Assembly: GCF_022682495.2 (NCBI RefSeq)
Contig: NC_071396.1
Location: 20,023,735 to 20,087,734, forward strand
Length of the DNA stretch: 64,000 nucleotides
Reading direction: 5' to 3'
Source: Desmodus rotundus
Lineage: Eukaryota > Chordata > Mammalia > Chiroptera > Phyllostomidae
Shown here: positions 21,484 to 31,904 of the stretch, piece after piece
How positions within the stretch are numbered: the first letter of the stretch is position 1
How the letters are laid out: every line of letters starts with the position of its first letter
The notes under the pieces: generated by a model
Databases searched by the model: none
What the model was told of the DNA's origin: nothing
Seen by the model: only the letters and a program-made list of their open reading frames with translations
Made by a program: the position numbers and the translations under genes

Positions 21484-22164
21484 GTCCTGCTGCTGTGGGT
21501 CGGCCACAGTGGGACCTGGGGATTTGCCACTGCCACACCGAGGCCTCTCTTCCTATCTTCCTGGGGTTGGCCTTCTCTCCTCATGGTCCAATGCCTTCTG
21601 ATGGGCAGTGGGGGACAGCCCCGCCCCCCACTCTGACAGCTCAGACCCAGCCACCAAACACAGGTGATTTTATTCTTCCTCCAGGGCTACACCCCAAGTT
21701 CCACATATTCCTTTTCTTTCAATGTCCCCTGTGCCCTAGACGAAGTCCCAGGGGTTGTTCTCAGAGACAATAGTGGGAGAGCACCCAGCATGACACCCTA
21801 AACTTCTTGTCCCCTGACCACTGGCCACTGTCTTTGTGGAGCTGAAGCCCCCCAACAGACCCTCCAGAAGGTGGGGTGAGGACGGGTTGCACTTGGCCTT
21901 TGCCTGATCTCTGTGGGTTGTTGGCTCTGTTGTTGAAGCGAGTGTTGCCGCCTTGTTCCCAAATGAGTGAGGAGCCTCTGCCCCTCTGCTGAGCTGTCTG
22001 CGTGTCCCCTGACCCACACCTGCTACCTGGTCTGCTGTTACAGAAACAGGCCCCCGGGGTGGGGGGCGGGGGTGGGTAGAGATGCACAGAGTCTGCGCAG
22101 ACTCTGGTGGAACAAACGTCAGCTGTAGCTCAGGGACTTCCTCCTGATCAGACTCGGCCGCTAT

Positions 22165-22625
22165 GGTGCGCAGCCCCTGGGGAGGCCCCAGATAGCCTGG
22201 AGGGGCTGGCCCGTGTGGCCCGTAGGAGATGGTGGAGACGACCTAGGGTGACCTCTGAAGCTGGGTCACAGAAGACATTGTGGCTTCTACCTTGTTCTCT
22301 TGGGGAAGCCAGTGGCCACCTGGTGAAGACTCTTGGACAGGCCCGTGGACAGAGGAACTAAGGCCTTGTGCCCACAGCCAGGCTTGTCTTGCTGGCCACG
22401 TGGCAGTGGCACCATCTCAGAAGCAGGTCCTCCAATCCCAGTCAAGCACTCCGAGCTGTAGCCTCTGCTCAGCCACAGCCTCACGGGAGAGCCTGCATCA
22501 GAGCCACCAGCACCGCTACTCCCGAGCTCTGAGCTCCGGCCCACAGAGACTGCGACATGAGGACACTATTGTTGTGAGCTGCTAGGTGTGGGCTGAGTTG
22601 TTACACAGCCACAGCTGACTAACAC
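22165..22625 (+). repeat. ERVL-MaLR LTR (MLT1 type)
   Basis: Sense blocks in order: GGCCCGTGGACAGAGGAACT, GGCTTGTCTTGCTGGCCACG, CACCATCTCAGAAGCAGGTC, CTCCAATCCCAGTCAAGCAC, CAGCCTCACGGGAGAGCCTG, CCACAGAGACTGCGACATGA, then GAGTTGTTACACAGCCACAG and CTGACTAACACA at the 3' edge. It has LTR sequence only and no internal genes. Confidence 0.8.
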
Positions 22626-24894
22626 ACAGAGGCCCTGCCTCGGTCCGGACTCCCGCACGGGTCGGCTCTGCCAGCGTTTCCCGAGCCGCCAGCTGCTCCC
22701 CACCTGCTGCTCCTGGAGCTTCACTTCCCAAGGTCATCCTACAACTGGGAGGGGCTGTCTCAGACACACAGGCACTTCTGAGGTTCCTGACCCAGGAAGA
22801 TGGGGCCAGCACGCTTCCTCCATTTGTCAGGAGAGCGGGAGGCGGACAGGAGGAGAGCGTCATGAGCAGCACTTGGCGCACGGCAGGCACTGTACAGACG
22901 GTGGCTGAACAAGGGAACCACCGAGGGCCGAGGGCCGTGGTCTCACACCCGGGGCTCCTCTCAGGGAAACCAGCACAGACTCACGGCTTGGCTCGCGCTC
23001 TTAGAGGGACACGGAGCAGGAGCATGGCGCTGAAGGTCGAGGTTGGGGAAGGGCTTTGGAATCATGACCAGCGAGGCATGGGTGGAGGAGCCCAGGACTA
23101 GCAACCTGCAGGGGAGGGCTCTCTGTGTCCGAGGGATCCCGCCTGCCCTCTAGGGGTCTGAGGCCTTCGATGGCAGGAGGGACTCGTGGGCAGACATGTG
23201 TCATGAAGTGGGACATCGCGGCTGCTCTCTCAAAGGCACAGCATGGTGCTCAGGCAGGAGAGAAGCCGCCTGCCCTAGGAGTCGTTGGGCCCCAGGCAGA
23301 TAGCTGGGACGGGGTAGGGGGACCAGGCCCCTCCTGGAGAGGTGCGGTTCTCTGATCTGTGGTCCGCACTTTGCCACTTCCTGGCTGTGGAAGGCCAGTG
23401 GCCTGGATGCAGGAAGGGCCGGTCCTCGCATGTGCCCGGGGCCTCTTGGTGTGTGGTCTGGCCACTCCAGATGGCAGTGGTGTATTTGCTGTGACTGAGG
23501 GGGTCCCTTTGGCACATTGTGAAGAGCAGGAGAAACACATCACAGTGCCCTGTCCCCTCTGGAGAGGGGATGAGTCATCAGTGCAGGGGACCAGGCATCC
23601 TTTCCTCAGTCACTGAGCTTTCCATTAGGGAAACAAAGTGGCCTTGCAGAGACTGGCTCTGCGGTTCTGGACCTGGAGGGACCCCAGACTCGGCTGTGGG
23701 GCTGGGAAGGGGACGCTAACTGGGGCCCAGGAGAGCCGAAGTCCAGCCTCCAGCCTCCCGTCTTCAGGTGGTCAGTGTCTGTGCCTCTGTGGCCTGGCAG
23801 GCAGCACAGGCAGGGGACAGATCTGCTCTGTCCTAGCAACAGAACAAGTGCCTCTTCCCCAGCCTGCCACATGGCAAACCCAATCAGTGCCTGCGCAGGG
23901 AGGGGCGCAGGCTGGTGGGAACTGGCTGTTTTGTGGAGACTGTCTCCCCTCTCTCCCTGCGCCCCCACACCCTTCGGCGCTTCTCCTTGAAGTCCCAGCT
24001 GGCGGACCCAGCACGATCTTTCCGGGGCAGCTGCTCTGCTAACTTCCAACACATTGTGCTCTGAGCTCATAAACTCAGAGGCATCAAAGGGAGACGCTGC
24101 CAGTGCTCCAGCCCCCGGGACACGGCTTCGGAGACTCAGTTAGCTTTCTTCTTTCCACGTGCGTCAGATGTGCAGGCCGACTCTTGCTCTTCTGCAAAGG
24201 AGGGTGAAGCCGCGCTGCAGCCAGGGGGCCCGTAGGCTGGGAAAATGGGGAAAGCAGGGGTGGGGAGTGTGTGGGGGGGCAGCAGGCTGCGGTCCCAGGC
24301 ACTCCAAGGGAAATGCAGATGAGTGAACAAACATTAAGAGCAGTTGCATGTCTGCGATCCCAGCAAAGCTTTACATGCAGTGGGGCGGTCGGTCGGTCTG
24401 GGTCCAGGTGCAGCACTGAAGGCCAGAGGGATGTTCCAGGCGTGGGAGCCTTCTCTTCCTCAGCTGGCTGCAGAAACCTACTGTCTGTTGACGAAGTCGG
24501 TCAGTTTCTCTCCAAAGCAGCCATTGGCTCTTCCTGAAAAAATAGCAGCTCTTCTGTTGACCTCATCTTTTACCGACGGGCGGGAGTCCACCCCTCGGGG
24601 CGGTCCTTATGGGTCTTGTGTGCATCCCTGGCTGCCCCATTAGCCTTGAATGTGCCCCATTCTTCAAAAGTCACATTTTGAGCTGGAAAAAATACTTGGC
24701 AAGTGAGAAAATAACAGAATGGACACTTCGTTTTCCTAGTTTAGAAATCAAAACTGTGAAGACCCCGGCTGCTGCCCCTGTTCCCATCAACCCTAACCCA
24801 CGTGCGTACGTGTATCGGCTTCTGGGGCGTCTTCATCAAATACAAGCAAATGTGCGTGTGTGTATTTTCCCTTGTTCTTCCTCATTCGCGGAAA
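22626..24894. other. GC-rich unique stretch
   Basis: No exon recognised. A short L2/MIR 3'-like tail, TTGGCGCACGGCAGGCACTG, is at about 22874-22893. The frames at 23606-24070 and 23638-24042 lie opposite one another, and neither has recognisable content. It contains the CTCF-like site listed separately. Confidence 0.4.
23142..23160 (-). promoter_or_regulatory. CTCF-like motif (candidate)
   Basis: On the minus strand CAGACCCCTAGAGGGCAGG fits the CTCF core pattern (GRCCASYAGRKGGCRS) with one mismatch at the CCA position. Motif matches of this quality occur by chance, and nothing else in the sequence proves binding. Confidence 0.35.
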
Positions 24895-25020
24895 AGGAAA
24901 TGCTGTTGGCTCATAAAATAATGGGAGGATGCTCCATGTCCCGTATGTTGAGAGAAATGCAAACTAAAACAGCAATGAAATACCCATGCGGCAAGCCTGA
25001 CCAGTTAGCATTTTACGCAA
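24895..25020 (+). repeat. L1M 3'-region fragment (sense)
   Basis: GAGGATGCTCCATGTCCCGT, TTGAGAGAAATGCAAACTAA, AACAGCAATGAAATACCCAT and TGACCAGTTAGCATTTTACG match sense L1M (gatgctcaacctcactcat..agagaaatgcaaattaaaactacaatgagatac..tcagattggcaaa). It is opposite in orientation to the longer L1M piece that starts immediately downstream. Confidence 0.7.
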
Positions 25021-25029
25021 ACTTTGTCA

Positions 25030-26205
25030 GACTTTGTTCTTTTCGCTGAACTGTATGTCTTGGAGATCTTTCAGATCTGTGCATAAAGAACGTCTTCATT
25101 CATTTTTACGGCTTTACAGTATCCTGTTCTTGGGTGCACCGTAAACGTCCCCACCCAGTTGGTGATGGATGGGTGGCCGGGCTGCTCCCCGGTGTTCTGC
25201 TCCTACAAACAGTGCCGCCAAGGCCATTTCCTGGGTGTGCGGGTGCATCTGTAAGTTAATTCCGGGGAGGAGGATTGTTGGGTCAAAGGGTAAGTGTGTT
25301 TGTGGTATTTACAAGCTTTTCCCAGACCCTCAGTGGGGTCGCACTGCATACAGGGCCGCCAGTGTCGTTGGAGACCCTTGTTCTCTGTAGCCTTGGGTAC
25401 AGGCAACCCCCCCACACCACCCCCTGCCCCGGCCCGCAGCTCCAGGTGCGTTTCTTCTACTGTAGCAAGCACCATCCTGCTCTTTTAAGAGCTGATGGTG
25501 TTTCCTTTTCTGTGAATTGCCTCTGCATCTAAACCAAATGGTATTGTTGGCTTGACCTTTTCTCTTAACAGTATCTGGAGCTCTTTGTACGTTAAGAAAA
25601 AATCAGCTGTCTGGGCTAGGAGTCGCAACCCCCACGCGGCTGTCGCTTGATTTTGCTTACGTTGTATGTGCATAAAATTAGGAGGCAGAATACAGTAGTT
25701 TTTAAAATACGGATTCTGGGTAAAAGAAAGGCTTCTCATACTCCAAGTTTCTATACGGATTTGCCCATATTTTCTTCTAATCCATTTGTGGTTTCATTTT
25801 TTCTTAAATGTTTACGTCTTTGGGCCATCTGCAGCTGGTGCTGTGGCAAAGTAGGAAGTGTGGATCAAAACTTAACTCTTTTTTAGTTGACTTCACACTA
25901 TTTACTGACTCACGCCCAGAAATTAGGTGCATCATCCTCGTGATTTATGGAATTTCTGATCAGGACTGGGTCTGTGTCTGCACTCCGTAGTCTATCCCAC
26001 TGGCTGGCTGCCTGTCCATTGGCCAGGGCCAAGCTGTTGTCATCATTGAGGCTCTCTGTGGTGCCTCGAGGTGTGGGGTGGCTGGCTTTCTCACCCTGTT
26101 TCTTTGTTTCCTTCTTCTTGCTTTCCTTTCCCTTTTCCTGGCCCTTCTTGCTCATTTCACTTGCCATATGAACTTTAGAATCAGCTTGTTTAGTTTAATG
26201 TCACT
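25030..26205 (-). repeat. Ancient L1M 3' end (antisense), about 1.2 kb
   Basis: In plus-strand order it shows CTTGGAGATCTTTCAGATCT, TTGGTGATGGATGGGTGGCC, CTCCTACAAACAGTGCCGCC, GGATTGTTGGGTCAAAGGGT, GTTTCCTTTTCTGTGAATTG, GGAGCTCTTTGTACGTTAAG, ATATTTTCTTCTAATCCATT and ATATGAACTTTAGAATCAGC. That is the antisense L1ME-type 3'UTR running back into the end of ORF2. All frames are decayed. A gap of some 60-80 bp relative to the usual order is likely near 25400-25440. Confidence 0.85.
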
Positions 26206-26384
26206 GGCCTGTGAGTGGGCAGGCAGGTGCGTGCAGAACCCAGCGTCCACGCTTCCCATCCTTGTACTCCTGAGGGTTGGAGGGCCTTCCACCAGGCTCG
26301 ATGGGGACAGGCTTAAACTTTGGGGACAGTGGTGCTACTAAGTGAGCAATGATGTATCTATCATCCGTGGTAAGATTTTCATTC

Positions 26385-26600
26385 TGTCTGTATAACAAAC
26401 ACCTAGATAGCGCTCCAAGCATTTTACAAATATTAACTCATTTAATCCTCGTAACAATGATTGTTCCCACTTTATTATTTCTGTTTCCACATGAGAAACC
26501 CAAGGCACAGAGAGGTTAAATAACAAACAAGGTCATACAGCCAGTCTGTTGTGCAGCTGGGCCGGGAGGCCAGGCTGCCTGGACCCAGAGTTCATGATGC
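26385..26600 (-). repeat. MIR SINE (antisense)
   Basis: AGCGCTCCAAGCATTTTACA, AATATTAACTCATTTAATCC, TCGTAACAATGATTGTTCCC, TTTCCACATGAGAAACCCAA, GGCACAGAGAGGTTAAATAA and AAGGTCATACAGCCAGTCTG follow antisense MIR closely. It is one of the best-preserved MIRs in the window. Confidence 0.9.
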
Positions 26601-26735
26601 ACTTAGCGTTTGCGGGGCATCTCTCATTGCCCTGCCCTGGACTTGGCAGTGGAGATCAGAGTCTTGACCAACACAAACCCCTTCCCTTCAGGAGCTTACA
26701 GCCAATGAGCAGCTTGGGAAGAAGTGCTGCCCTGT
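26601..26735 (-). repeat. L2 3' end (antisense)
   Basis: GTTTGCGGGGCATCTCTCAT, TGGCAGTGGAGATCAGAGTC and CCCTTCCCTTCAGGAGCTTA, then CAGCCAATGAGCAGC, resemble antisense L2 (gagcacctac..ggggatacag..ccctgccctcaaggagcttacagtc). Directly joined to the MIR. Confidence 0.6.
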
Positions 26736-26824
26736 AAGATTCCGTATCTCAGCCAGACTTCCTCCCTCTCTATAGCTACACCAGCCTCACTCAGCTGCAA
26801 GGGCCACAGACAGGCACTGCCGGG

Positions 26825-26918
26825 CTGTGATGGCTAATTTTATACGTCAGCTGGGATAGGCAGGTACAAAGGCTTTGGTCAAACACCAGTTTAGATGTCA
26901 CTGTGAAGATATTTAAAA
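26825..26918 (+). repeat. MLT1 LTR, 5' part
   Basis: CTGTGATGGCTAATTTTATA, CGTCAGCTGGGATAGGCAGG, TTTGGTCAAACACCAG and GATGTCACTGTGAAGATATT match the 5' part of an MLT1A/B-type LTR (taatggttaattttatgtgtcaacttgactgggcc..tttggtcaaaca..tctgtgagggtgtt). It continues after the SINE at 27234. Confidence 0.85.
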
Positions 26919-27233
26919 TTTTTTTTAATTATTATTTTTTATTTTAATCCTCATCCAAGGATATGTTTACTGGTTTTAAAGAGAGAGGAAGGGAGGGGAA
27001 TAGGTGGGGCGGAGAGAGAGAGAGGAGGGGGAGAGGGAGAGAGAGAGAGAGAGAGAGAGAGATGTGAGAGAGAAACATAGATGAGTTGCTTCTTGTATGT
27101 GCCCTAACTGGGGATTGAAACCCCTACTTAGGTATGTGCCCTGACCGGGACTTGAACCCACAACCTTTTGGTGTACAGGACGACACTCCAACAAACTCAG
27201 CCACCTGGCCAATGCAAGGTTTTTGTTTTGTTT
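26919..27233 (-). mobile_element. Bat VES/MEG-type tRNA-derived SINE
   Basis: Plus strand: a T-rich tail, ATCCTCATCCAAGGATATGT, a 52-nt purine tract (27011-27062), ACCCCTACTTAGGTATGTGC, CCTGACCGGGACTTGAACCC and CACAACCTTTTGGTGTACAG, ending CAGCCACCTGGCCAATGC. The two CCTGACC/CCTAACTGGG boxes and the right-hand tRNA-like head are typical of bat SINEs. It splits an MLT1 LTR. TTTAAAA at 26912-26918 and 27234-27240 may be the target-site duplication. Confidence 0.88.
27011..27062 (+). repeat. 52-nt (GA)n-rich purine tract in SINE tail region
   Basis: A pure purine run, mostly GAGAGA, within the SINE. Such runs grow from the GAGAGA block normal in bat SINEs and are likely to vary in length between individuals. 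Confidence 0.9.
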
Positions 27234-27560
27234 TTTAAAAGATGTCACTAACATTTAAATCAACAGACTTCAAGGAAAGCAGATTACCCTTCATAATGTG
27301 GTGGGCCTTGTCCAATCAGTTGAAGGCCTTAAGAGAAAAGACTAAGGTTTCCAAGGAAGACAGAATTCTGTCTCCAGACTGGAGACTTCAAAAACAACTT
27401 TTCCCTGGTCTCCAGCCTGCTGGCCTGCCCTGCAGCTTTCAGACTTGTCACCCCCACAGTTCTGCAAGCCACTTCCTTAAATAATTCTCTTTCTCTGTGT
27501 AAACACATGTTCCATTGGCCCGTTCCTCTGGAGAGCCCTGACGAATACCAGGGAAACAAC
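27234..27560 (+). repeat. MLT1 LTR, 3' part
   Basis: Continues the interrupted LTR: AAGATGTCACTAACATTTAA, ATCAACAGACTTCAAGGAAA, GCAGATTACCCTTCATAATG, GTCCAATCAGTTGAAGGCCT, CTGGTCTCCAGCCTGCTGGC, CTGCAAGCCACTTCCTTAAA, TTCCATTGGCCCGTTCCTCT and GGAGAGCCCTGACGAATACC. The order and polarity agree with the 5' part, so the SINE is the younger insertion. Confidence 0.9.
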
Positions 27561-30500
27561 TGCAGTTACGAGCCTCGCTAAACAAATCTCCAGTGGCAAG
27601 TGACTTCCACAGACAGGAGGTCAGAGCAGACGTGAAGCTGTCTGCCAAGTGTGGAATGCTCTAGAATTTCTGCAGCGCACTCACGACTTCTGTGGTCCTT
27701 GTGGTGTGTGTTGAATTTGGGAATTCAGAAATTCGGGTCTTGGACCTCTGCATCGCAGCGGCTGGCAGGCTGGAAGGGAGCAGCACAGCTGCAAGCATGA
27801 CGCCCCTGCTTCCAGGGCGGGGGCCCGTCCATCCCAACATGTTACACATACCGACCACGTGCCAGGGCCACGGCCGGGCGCTCACAGGCGGTGGTTCCTG
27901 CACAAGCTCTGACGGTGGGTGCAGCGCTGCCAGCATATTGTCACAGGGCCATTTTCCTGAATGAAGTGTCATAGCCAGGGGTTGGCCCGCATCCTTTTTC
28001 AGCTGCAGGGGTGGGGAGGGGCCCTCTCTCAGTCCTCGGACCAGGTGAGCAAGACACGGGCATGCTGCTGGGCATTGGTGCGGTACGAGGTGACAAGCAA
28101 TGACATGGCGGGGGGTAAGGTGAGGGCACTGCCAGGGACAGCAGTGCCTCGGAGGGGCTCTGCTGGTGTCTGAGAGAGGCTGGTGAGAGGGGACTGCAGG
28201 GCGCTGGCCATAGTAACTGACCCCAAATAGCTATGACACCAGCCTTTCCCGTGAAGCAAATCAAGAGGGAAAAACAGCATTTACAAAATCGGGTCAGTGG
28301 CTCTTGGTGCCACATTGTGCTGAGGAGCACTTGGACCTTGTCCTAGGGCGAGTCCAACGAAATGAAACAGTTTCCTCTAAATGAGGCTGATCTGTAGCAC
28401 AGGCCTCTCGCTCAGGGCTGGCCCTTAAACATGGCCATGTACCTCTGACTCCTTGTGTGGGAGCCACGCTGCTCTCATGGCCGGTGGGCAGTGCTCTGAA
28501 AGACCATAGTGGTGGCTGTTGGAAGGGCGGGTGTCCTGCGGGGCAGCAGGATTCAAACCCCGGGCTGCGTCTTCACCGCTGGTCCCCTGAGAGGTCACAG
28601 GGTGGCTTCATGTCCACCGTGAGCCCGAGTCCCCCAGCTCCTCCTTCCCTTCTGTTTGTCTGCTGCTTCTGGTCACGGATGAGAGAGGAAGTGAGAGAAG
28701 GATATCAAGGTTACACGAATGTGCCAGTGGCTAGAAGGCTCTGCTCCACCTTCCTGGGGTCGGTGACTCGGGCTGGGCGGGCCACCCGTGACCCTAGAGT
28801 GCCTGGCATAGCGCCCGTCCACCACTTCAGCTTCCCTTTCGGTTACTGAGCCTTCCAATGTTTCCTAACAAAATATGTATAGTCTTCTACATTGTCATCT
28901 CCTGTGCCTTTTAAAGAAAAAGTCATTCTTATGGCTTTGAATCTTTGTGCTAAGCTCCTCAAACTGCATTTTAAAGAGTTTTTTTTAAGCTTAAAACTAC
29001 TTGCACTGTGTTTGTGTCTTGGCAGGCCGCGTGTGGTGCTGTGAACACACGTCCTCTCTCACTGTAGAGCTTCGCCCAAACGTGGGTGTTTGGTCTCCCC
29101 GGGGTTCACCGTCCCATGTCAGGCTGTGGACGCCATCACTGAAGACTCAGATGACACCTGCGCGCGGCCGTCACTGCCAGCTTTGGTGGGAGGGAAAGCA
29201 AGCAGAAGCAGGAAAGGGCCCGGCAGCGCTTGCATAGCCACGCGTTTTCAGTCTGTAGGTGTAAGTCCCAATAGCGAGGACTTCCCTTTTTTCAGAATTG
29301 TCCTTCCTCCTGCAAACGTGCCCATGGGCTGCTCTACAACAGGCACCTCCAGTAAACGTGCTAAATAGAAACAAGCAGCAAAGGCGCGGGGAAATTGCTT
29401 TCTGATTTGTAACCCCTGCAACGTTCTGGACCTGCTCACACACTTCCTGTGAGCCTGCACCTCATCTGGGAAGATGCCCCTCTCAGCCTGGTGGGCAGCA
29501 GCTCCCAGCAGCCCTTAACGATCCTGACTTTGAAAGTGTGGCTGCTTGTCCTAAGCTCCTCGTTGGTCCCTGGGTTGCTGTCCTCACCTGCTGGGCCCTG
29601 TGCGGGAGAAGGACGCTAGCCAGCGACTCTTTCAGAACACACCGGCTGTGCTTCGACATCACTGTCCTTTCTTCCCTCTGTCTCCGTTGTCTTAATGACC
29701 CACTATTTACCTTCATACTTTTCAGTGTGCTGACCTTGGATTTAACAAGGTTCCAGTTACTGGACTCGCAAAGGTGGTGTCCTCGTTCTGACGCAAGAGC
29801 GACCACCCACGTGGCTCATCCAGGGCAGATGTCTGGCTGGAAACCAACCAGCAACCCTGGCCAGCCCTCAGCCTCCCTCGCATGGGAAAGCAGAAGAAAC
29901 AGGTTCTCTTTTTCTGTTTCCACAAAATGTACATCCTCGAGAAAAGAGAAGCGCGTGCTGCATAGAAGTGTCGTTGACTCAAGATGCCGTCCCAAGGCCG
30001 AAAGAGGAAGGAGTGGACGTTCGGCTCTCCGAGCCACTCAGGAGGAATCTTCGAAGGAGGAAGAATCTAAGAATCAGTGGAGGCTGTGACGTGAAGACCG
30101 TTCTCTGTGTCTTTAGGCCGGATCCTTAACACCCCTGTTGAAGCCTTCTGCGCACGGGCGTCTTCTCCACCTCCCACCAAAGCTTGTCCTGAGAAACTGG
30201 TCAAGACAGCTGTCTTCAGGGCCCGCTGCAGGGAAGGGAGGGACGGAGCAGGAGGAAGGGGAAAAGCAGGCACGCTGTGCACCCTGGGGATGCTGTGCGC
30301 AGCAGAGTGGAGAGCCGTTTCTGCGCTCAGCCAATCGCGGTCCTTAGACTACACCACACAGTGCATAAATCCCAGCTTGGGAGGCAGTGCCGTGGGCTGT
30401 GGAAGTTACCGTAAATTATTTTGAAAGACTCCCAAAAGAGACGCGGCACTCCCATTCCAGTGTAAGAGTGACTCACCAAAAGGAAATGGTTGCTTACGTC

Positions 30501-31025
30501 CAATGAGTTTCTTTACAAATGCTCATTAATTTCATTTCTCAGGGCATCTTTACTTTCTCCCTCAACTGGGACAGTCATAGGTAGTTTCTGAAAAAACTAT
30601 TCAGGTCCACAACAAACTTGACCCTCAGGACTCTGTGCAGACTTAAAACATCAGTCCCTCGCTGTCCCTCTGTCTGTCTCCCTCTCTCGTTGGCCTCTCC
30701 ACCTTGATGAGGTATGTTGCTCTGTTTCACCCCATGAAACCTCAGAAACTGCAGATGAAAAGTTCCCATTTTAACTCTGCTAAGGTTATCTATTTTGCAA
30801 CTCTCTATTTTTTCGTCCTAAAATGGTGCTTTCTAATAAATGTTTGATACTTTTTTTTTGTCTAATGGACCAAAATGGCTGCAAATGGAATACAAATAGG
30901 GCAATTAACTCTGCATTTCTTCAAAAGTCAGGGTAATAGTGAAAAACTATTTTAATGGATAGAACCCATTATCCTTTAAGGCCATAAACTTGTGTCTTTG
31001 AAAAAAAATAGTGAATTAGATAGTT
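27561..31025. other. Mostly unique stretch
   Basis: A probable antisense MIR fragment lies at about 27850-27960 (CGACCACGTGCCAGGGCCAC, GGCGCTCACAGGCGGTGGTT by approximate alignment). AT-rich patches are at 28860-28990 and 30780-31020. None of the open frames (for example 29538-30089 plus, 27941-28330 minus) has a recognisable domain. A T9 run is at 30851-30859. Confidence 0.4.
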
Positions 31026-31391
31026 TCATCCTAGAACTGCTAGTTTTTCCTGCCATTTAAGGCACCTTCTAATATTCCCAGAATCTTCCAGCAACAGAGG
31101 GATGGAAATGAGAATCACCAAGGTACCGTTCCCAGTGTCATCTACCTCATCATCGTCTGTTAGCTGGCCCTTGTCTGATCTGAAGGACAGGAGGAGTGAC
31201 TTCCTCCTCTCCTTCTGACTGGCATTACTGTGTTTCTGGTCCGAGTTGTACCCATACCCAGACTTCACAATGGTGCTGATGACTGTTTCTATCCACATGT
31301 TTGAGAAAGATGTTTTTCTTTCCACCGACATCAGCTCTGTCTCTACCCACTCCTCGTTTTTATTCATCTCCTCGGTGCACTGTGAGGTCAC
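31026..31391 (-). other. Unidentified protein-like open frame (121 codons)
   Basis: The frame would begin at a GTG at 31391 or an ATG inside it. It reads with features that look more like protein than most frames here: TEEMNKNEEWVETELMSVER near the start, a basic patch QKERRKS, an acidic patch LTDDDEVDD, and a hydrophobic stretch TLVILISIPLLL. An in-frame stop lies a few codons upstream. I do not recognise the family. It could be a piece of a processed pseudogene on the minus strand or simply chance. No splice signals or A-tail prove either. Confidence 0.2.
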
Positions 31392-31836
31392 CCAGCTTCA
31401 CAGACGTTTGCTTTTGGGTGACAGTCTTGCTCTGTTCTGGTCCCACCCCTGACGGAGCTGGGTTTCCCCTCCCTGCCCCATGTACAAAGGATGTGAGCAC
31501 TCGTCATTGAAAAACCCTGTCCAATATTTTTGCATAAATTCTTCATTCTGTTGTTCAAGCCCCCAGTCCTAGATTTTTCTGCATGGCGTTTGCTTTGTTT
31601 TAATGAGCTGGACCATACATTGTACAGAAGGCTGCTTGCTTCCTTCCGAGTAGTGCTCGGTCCTCAGGGATGACATACATAACTTGTAGGGCCCTGTGAA
31701 AACTAGACCCACTTACCAGTTCTTAATTGTTCAATAATTACTAAGAATTTAGGGTTGGTGACAGCAGAGCACTGAACCAAGAACAATAGCACGGGTCACA
31801 CCCCCACAAAGCCTGTTGTTCCTACATAGGTAACTT

Positions 31837-31900
31837 CTTATGATGCCGCCCAGGCATGATCTGGGACTTATGATGCCGCCCAGGCATGATCTGGGACTTA
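31837..31900. repeat. Perfect 30-bp tandem duplication
   Basis: The 30-bp unit beginning CTTATGATGCCGCCCAGGCA is at 31837-31866 and 31867-31896 with no mismatch, followed by CTTA of a third unit. It ends a few bases before the decayed HAL1 relic begins. Confidence 0.95.
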
Positions 31901-31904
31901 GTCC

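Larger units (their letters stand above)
20011..22164. other. Unique stretch with short tandem repeats
   Basis: Holds the two tandem repeats listed separately. The minus strand at 20386-20718 and both strands at 21266-21773 are open largely because of low-complexity GC-rich DNA. A G-rich run (GGGGTGGGGGGCGGGGGTGGG) sits at 22057-22077. Confidence 0.45.

Noticed and set aside
27100..27215. tRNA-like sequence (A/B-box-like) in several places, also 32510-32620, 33590-33697 and 35270-35377
   Set aside because: These are the tRNA-derived heads of bat SINEs, not tRNA genes: they lack a foldable cloverleaf and are joined to SINE bodies and tails.
29538..30089. 183-codon plus frame with KK/R-rich end
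   Set aside because: No recognisable domain; the basic end comes from a purine-rich stretch. No A-tail or duplication to support a retrocopy.
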